From Propionibacterium sp. (GTDB taxonomy: Bacteria; Actinomycetota; Actinomycetes; Propionibacteriales; Propionibacteriaceae): a DNA stretch of 13,015 nucleotides. A program made the translations under genes and the position numbers. The stretch lies in NCBI GenBank assembly GCA_012837465.1, contig DURG01000228.1, positions 1 to 13,015 on the forward strand. Reading direction: 5' to 3'. Positions 9,634 to 13,015 of this stretch are shown here, piece by piece (the stretch's first letter is position 1; each line of letters starts with the position of its first letter). Under the pieces are notes generated by a model that was not told the origin of the DNA, did not search any database, and saw only the letters and a list, made by a program, of their open reading frames with translations.

Positions 9634-10397
9634 CCACAACCCCCATGGTGGACATCCGCGGCGTGCACAAGTTCTTCGGCGAACTGCACGTCCTCAAGGG
9701 CATCGACCTGCAGGTGCAGCGCGGCGAGGTGTGCGTGGTGCTGGGCCCGTCCGGCTCCGGCAAGTCCACGCTGATCCGCTGCATCAACGAACTCGAGCAG
9801 ATCAGCGCCGGGCGACTCTACGTCGACGGCGAACTGATGGGCCTGCGCGAGGAGGACGGCACGCTGTACCGCCTCAGCGACGAGCAGATCGCCAAGCAGC
9901 GTGAACGCGTCGGCATGGTCTTCCAGCGCTTCAACCTGTTTCCCCACATGACCGCGCGCGAGAACGTCATGGAGGCGCCGCGCCAGGTGCGCGGGCTGCG
10001 CAAGGACGAGGCTGCGAAGCTGGCCGACGAGCAACTCGCCCGCGTCGGCCTCTCCGACCGGGCCGACCACTACCCCGCCCAGCTCTCCGGCGGCCAGCAG
10101 CAGCGCGTCGCCATCGCCCGGGCGCTGGCCATGGAACCCGAGCTGATGCTCTTCGACGAGCCCACGTCGGCGCTCGACCCCGAGTTGGTGGGCGAGGTGC
10201 TGGGTGTGATGCAGGAGCTGGCCGCCAGCGGCATGACGATGATCGTGGTCACCCACGAGGTGGGCTTCGCCCGCGAGGTGGGCGACCAGGTGGTCTTCAT
10301 GGATGATGGCGTGATCGTCGAGCGCGGCGAGCCCCGCCAGGTGATCGACAGCCCCCGTGAGCAGCGCACGAAGGACTTCTTCGACAAGGTCCTCTGA
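9630..10397 (+). CDS. Polar amino-acid ABC importer, ATP-binding subunit (GlnQ/HisP type)
   Basis: This cytoplasmic ATPase (255 aa) drives the importer. All nucleotide-binding motifs are intact: Walker A G39-P-S-G-S-G-K-S-T47, Q-loop Q99, signature L-S-G-G-Q (152-156), Walker B L-M-L-F-D-E (172-177) and switch H209. The GTG at 9630 overlaps the permease stop codon (GTGA) and has a strong GGAGGTGA site 4 nt upstream. An ATG at 9645 is in frame but lacks such a site, so GTG is preferred. A segment of about 15 extra residues between Walker A and the Q-loop (about 70-90, charged) resembles the insert seen in some actinobacterial GlnQ-like ATPases. It is the last gene of the operon; a hairpin follows 9 nt after the stop. 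Confidence 0.96.
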   Translation: MTTTPMVDIRGVHKFFGELHVLKGIDLQVQRGEVCVVLGPSGSGKSTLIRCINELEQISAGRLYVDGELMGLREEDGTLYRLSDEQIAKQRERVGMVFQRFNLFPHMTARENVMEAPRQVRGLRKDEAAKLADEQLARVGLSDRADHYPAQLSGGQQQRVAIARALAMEPELMLFDEPTSALDPELVGEVLGVMQELAASGMTMIVVTHEVGFAREVGDQVVFMDDGVIVERGEPRQVIDSPREQRTKDFFDKVL

Positions 10398-10406
10398 CCC
10401 CCTCCC

Positions 10407-10433
10407 GAGCCGCGGTGCCACCCGCTGCGGCTC
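10407..10433 (+). terminator. Hairpin after the ABC importer operon, probable terminator
   Basis: GAGCCGC (10407-10413) pairs perfectly with GCGGCTC (10427-10433). The loop contains a nested GGTG/CACC pair that could lengthen the structure. It begins 9 nt after the ATPase stop codon. There is no U-tract. It is the only clear stem between the importer and the marR promoter. Confidence 0.6.
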
Positions 10434-10435
10434 CA

Positions 10436-10464
10436 TGGTGGTCGAGTCCTCGATACAGCGACGG
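10436..10464. repeat. Possible degenerate actinobacterial intergenic palindrome
   Basis: TCGAG and CTCGA (10442-10453 region) form a short inverted repeat, followed by CCTCGATACA (10448-10457). The same 10-mer occurs at 4845-4854 beside the repeat block upstream of rpoB. GGTGGTCGAG and TCGATAC resemble the ends of short palindromic repeats I recall from actinobacterial intergenic DNA. The match is short and chance cannot be excluded. Between here and 10520 I see nothing else. Confidence 0.25.
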
Positions 10465-10522
10465 AAGGGCCAGGTCGTCGGAAGGTTCGGCAAGCGTGCA
10501 GGGCCTTTCCGCGGCACGCGTT

Positions 10523-10552
10523 TTGCTTAAGTGACTTAACCATCACTAGTGT
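10523..10552 (+). promoter_or_regulatory. Predicted marR-MFS promoter (leaderless)
   Basis: TTGCTT (10523-10528) and TAGTGT (10547-10552) are separated by 18 nt. The -10 ends 7 nt before the A of the marR ATG, so the transcript should begin at the start codon. This agrees with the absence of any ribosome-binding site upstream of marR. Leaderless mRNAs with a TANNNT element at this spacing are common in actinobacteria. CACTAGTG (10544-10551), a perfect 8-bp palindrome, overlaps the -10. Confidence 0.55.
10527..10539. promoter_or_regulatory. Palindromic operator, probable MarR binding site
   Basis: TTAAGT-G-ACTTAA is a perfect 13-bp palindrome lying between the -35 and -10 of the marR promoter. 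It is AT-rich within GC-rich DNA. MarR dimers typically bind short palindromes of this kind, and a position in the promoter spacer would block RNA polymerase. Binding by the adjacent MarR protein is inferred from position. Confidence 0.6.
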
Positions 10553-10559
10553 CCGCTGC

Positions 10560-11042
10560 ATGAGTTCTCGCAGCGCGACCGAGCAGCGACTCGCCCTGCA
10601 GTTGCACCGGTGGGTGGCCGCCTCTGGCGAGTTGGCGCACCGCTACGCAGAGGTGACCGACCTCAACCCGTCGGACTTCGCCGCCATCCTGTACCTCTGG
10701 GAGCAGGGCCTCGAGGACAATCCGGTGACCGCGTCCCAGTTGGCCAAGCACCTCAAGGTGACCCCGGCCGCGGTGACCTACCTCGTCGAGCGCCTCGTGA
10801 AGCGGGGCCTGCTCGAACGCGCCCCCAACCCGGAAGACCGACGGCAGGTGCTGCTCAGCGTCTCCGCCGACGGCGGGCACCTGGGCCATGGCTTCCTCGC
10901 GCCGCAGGACGCCTGGTTGAGCCGCACCCTCGCCGGCCGCAGCGACGAGGAACTCACCACCGCCATCGGCATCCTGGCCGATCTCACCGACGCCCTCGCC
11001 CACCTGGGCACCCACCACCACGAGGAGCCCAACCATGACTGA
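10560..11042 (+). CDS. MarR-family transcriptional regulator
   Basis: This 160-aa winged-helix repressor probably controls itself and the exporter that follows. The DNA-binding domain covers about 38-105: V-T-A-S-Q-L-A-K-H-L (56-65), recognition helix T-P-A-A-V-T-Y-L-V-E-R-L (68-79), then the wing with D93-R-R95 and L-L-S-V-S. Helices at about 5-32 and 110-150 should form the dimer and ligand pocket. The C-terminus ends in a His/Glu/Asn-rich tail (T-H-H-H-E-E-P-N-H-D). The ATG at 10560 has no ribosome-binding site and sits where transcription should begin, so the mRNA is probably leaderless. The last 8 bp overlap the MFS gene. The natural inducer, perhaps the exported compound, is unknown. 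Confidence 0.93.
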   Translation: MSSRSATEQRLALQLHRWVAASGELAHRYAEVTDLNPSDFAAILYLWEQGLEDNPVTASQLAKHLKVTPAAVTYLVERLVKRGLLERAPNPEDRRQVLLSVSADGGHLGHGFLAPQDAWLSRTLAGRSDEELTTAIGILADLTDALAHLGTHHHEEPNHD

Positions 11043-12984
11043 CCCCACCACCACGCCGGGCACGGCCGCCCCCTCCCGGTGGGTGCTGATCCTGGTCCTC
11101 TACCTCTCCGGCCTCTTCATGGGCGCGCTCGACACGGGCATCATCACGCCGGCGCGCACCATCATCCAGTCCGACCTTGGCGTCGACGAGAAGACCGGCA
11201 TCTGGATGATCACGGTCTACACGCTGGCCTACGCCGCGGCCATCCCCGTCATGGGCAAGCTCGCGGACCAGATGGGCCGCAAGCCCCTCTACCTCATCGC
11301 CATCGGCCTGTTCGGCGTCGGCTCCCTGCTGTGCGGCGTCTCGCAGGACGTGGGCAGCTTCGAACTGCTGATCATCGCCCGCATCATCCAGGCCATCGGC
11401 GGCGGCGGCATCGTCCCCATCGCGACGGCCGAGGTGGGCACCTCGGTGCCTGAGGAGAAGCGCGGCATGGCGCTCGGCCTCGTCGGCGGCGTCTACGGCA
11501 TCGCCAACGTGTTCGGGGCCTCAGCAGGCAGCCTCATCCTCGACATCGTCGGCATTGAGAACTGGCAGTGGATCTTCTACATCAACGTGCCGATCGCCAT
11601 CGCGATCATCCTGGTCGGCCTCAAGTTCCTGCCCGCGGCCGAGAGTGAGACGCGGGGCAGGCTCGACCTGGCCGGCATCACGGTGCTCGTGGCCCTGATC
11701 CTGGCCCTCTTGTACGGGCTGCAACACCTCGACTTCTTCAACCTCGGCGAGAGCCTCCGGGATCCCAACGTGTGGCCCTTCCTCCTCGCCGCGCTCTTGT
11801 TGCTGCCCCTGTTGGTCTTCATCGAGATGCGGGCCGCCGATCCGGTGCTCAACCTGCGCTACTTCAGCAACCGCGTGATCGGCGTCACCCTCCTGCTGGC
11901 CGCGCTGTCCGGCGTGATTATGATGTCGATCGTCTTCATCCCCCAGTTCGCAGAGAACTCGCTGGCCATGCGGGCCGGCTCGGGCGGCTACCTCGTCGTG
12001 ATCCTCGGCCTGGCCTCCGGCGTCGGTGCCCCCATGAGCGGCCGCCTCACGGACAAGTACGGCCCCCGTGCCGTGTTGGGCACCGGCGCGCTCATCACCC
12101 TGCTGGCCGCCGCGGTGCTCGTGTGGTGGACGGCACCGAACCCCAGCATGGTCTCGGTGGTGCTGGCACTCATCCTGATGGGTCTGGGCCTCGGCTTCCT
12201 GATCGGCTCGCCCATCAACTACCTCCTGCTGAAGTCGGTGCCCGAGCGCGAGTCGACCTCCTCCATGGCCACCATGTCGCTGGTGCGCGCCGTGGGCACG
12301 ACGCTGGCCCCCGCCATCCTCGTGGGCCTGCTGGCGAACTCCCTGGCCGGCATGTCCGGCACGCTCATGCGCCAGATGCCGACGACGGTGACGATGCCTG
12401 CACTCCCCCACGCCGCTGAGCTCCAGCAGAGGTTCGACGCGCTGAGGGAGGATCCGCGCATGGGCCCCGCGCTGGCCGACATGGACATCCCAGACCTCAC
12501 GCAGAACAGCGTCGAGATCGACATGGACGGCGGATCCGGATCCCTCCCGGCCGACCTCCAACTGCTGATGCGCAACGCCGACGTCACCACCATCGTCGAG
12601 CGCTCGGTCACCGTGGCCGAGCACATGTTCGACCAGCAGAAGCCGGCACGCGTCGCCGCGATCCAGGCGGGCGTCGACGAGGCGGTCGCGACGCTCGAGG
12701 AGCAGCTGGCCGAGATCCCGGACATGCCCGCGACGGCGGCCGCGCGCGAGGAGATGGCCACCACGGTGACGCAGTTGGAGGAGCTCTCGGCTGCCGTGCC
12801 CGGTGCCTTCGACCAGGCCAAGGAGGATTACGTCGCGGACCTGCGGGCAGATGGCCCCGCGCTCGAGGCCACGTTCCAGCACGAGCTCAACATGGGGTTC
12901 GTGAACCTCTTCTGGTTCTACGGCGCCACGGCGCTGCTGATGCTCGTCCTGTTGCTGTTCATCCCCAGCCGCCAGGACCTCTGA
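11035..12984 (+). CDS. DHA2-type MFS exporter with a large extracytoplasmic domain
   Basis: This is a 649-aa proton-coupled exporter, probably for drugs or other toxic compounds. Fourteen membrane segments can be placed (about 16-37, 56-76, 84-102, 109-134, 145-166, 176-198, 209-229, 246-264, 282-303, 317-337, 346-365, 371-391, 411-434, 621-643). Motif A is G-K-L-A-D-Q-M-G-R-K (74-83), TM1 carries A-L-D33-T, and TM4 has R116 and Q119. In TM5 the usual antiporter G-P pair is G161-A162, so the proline is missing. Residues about 438-618 form an extra domain between TM13 and TM14, placed outside the cell; it has a linker D-G-G-S-G-S (498-503) and helical, coiled-coil-like stretches (about 515-617). 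The ATG at 11035 follows GAGGAG by 7 nt and overlaps marR by 8 bp. Typical relatives are about 450-550 aa. Confidence 0.92.
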   Translation: MTDPTTTPGTAAPSRWVLILVLYLSGLFMGALDTGIITPARTIIQSDLGVDEKTGIWMITVYTLAYAAAIPVMGKLADQMGRKPLYLIAIGLFGVGSLLCGVSQDVGSFELLIIARIIQAIGGGGIVPIATAEVGTSVPEEKRGMALGLVGGVYGIANVFGASAGSLILDIVGIENWQWIFYINVPIAIAIILVGLKFLPAAESETRGRLDLAGITVLVALILALLYGLQHLDFFNLGESLRDPNVWPFLLAALLLLPLLVFIEMRAADPVLNLRYFSNRVIGVTLLLAALSGVIMMSIVFIPQFAENSLAMRAGSGGYLVVILGLASGVGAPMSGRLTDKYGPRAVLGTGALITLLAAAVLVWWTAPNPSMVSVVLALILMGLGLGFLIGSPINYLLLKSVPERESTSSMATMSLVRAVGTTLAPAILVGLLANSLAGMSGTLMRQMPTTVTMPALPHAAELQQRFDALREDPRMGPALADMDIPDLTQNSVEIDMDGGSGSLPADLQLLMRNADVTTIVERSVTVAEHMFDQQKPARVAAIQAGVDEAVATLEEQLAEIPDMPATAAAREEMATTVTQLEELSAAVPGAFDQAKEDYVADLRADGPALEATFQHELNMGFVNLFWFYGATALLMLVLLLFIPSRQDL

Positions 12985-13015
12985 ACGGGCCACGACGAAG
13001 ACACGAAAAGGGCCC
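12985..13015 (+). other. Start of the downstream region of the MFS gene
   Basis: Only 31 bases remain. GGGCC (12987-12991 region) and GGCCC at the window end could form a 5-bp stem, or the final AAAAGGGCCC could be the first arm of a terminator that continues beyond the window. Neither can be decided here. Confidence 0.2.

Noticed and set aside
8692..10397. The ABC importer as a novel transport system
   Set aside because: All three proteins carry the standard motifs of polar amino-acid importers; only the single permease is mildly notable.
12528..12545. Tandem GGATCC sites as a sign of an engineered cloning linker
   Set aside because: They sit in frame in the exporter's extracytoplasmic domain as a natural-looking Gly-Ser linker, and the surrounding codon use is uniform.
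11521..12993. A 490-codon open frame on the minus strand opposite the MFS exporter
   Set aside because: It is a His/Gln/Asp-rich shadow of the exporter frame, with no family features.

Overview
The window is high-GC DNA from the core genome of an actinomycete (Actinomycetota). The RpoB, RpoC, L10 and L7/L12 sequences look like those of the Propionibacteriales/Propionibacteriaceae; that family assignment is an impression from sequence memory, not a search. Supporting signs are a TTG-started rpoB beginning L-A-A-S-R, a charged helical insert in RpoC after its N-terminal zinc site, terminator-like hairpins without U-tracts, and two gene starts that look leaderless.

The left half (1-7657) reads on the minus strand and is the ribosomal/RNA polymerase cluster. 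In transcription order it holds: a promoter and an L10 leader with an intrinsic attenuator (7508-7657); rplJ (L10) and rplL (L7/L12); a strong hairpin (6309-6345); a 432-residue predicted lipoprotein of unknown function (4973-6271); a block of four 24-bp repeats (4871-4978); a promoter and 5' leader for rpoB; rpoB; and the first 353 codons of rpoC, cut by the window edge. The unusual points are the lipoprotein gene between rplL and rpoB, the repeats that reach into its stop codon, and several inverted repeats at the rpoB promoter, in the rpoB leader and in the rpoB-rpoC gap.

The right half (7767-12984) reads on the plus strand, diverging from rplJ. First comes a three-gene polar amino-acid ABC importer: a lipoprotein binding protein, one permease and an ATPase, with a 1-nt gap and a 4-nt overlap at the junctions, ending in a hairpin at 10407-10433. 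Then comes a two-gene unit of a MarR-type regulator and a 14-TM DHA2-type MFS exporter whose reading frames overlap by 8 bp. A perfect 13-bp palindrome lies in the spacer of the marR promoter and is the likely autoregulatory operator. The exporter carries an extracytoplasmic domain of about 180 residues between its last two membrane segments.

I found no phage, transposon, CRISPR, tRNA or rRNA, and nothing that amounts to a wholly new multi-gene system. The observations most worth following are the architecture of the L10 attenuator, the lipoprotein-plus-repeat insertion upstream of rpoB, and the exporter's extra domain with its MarR control.
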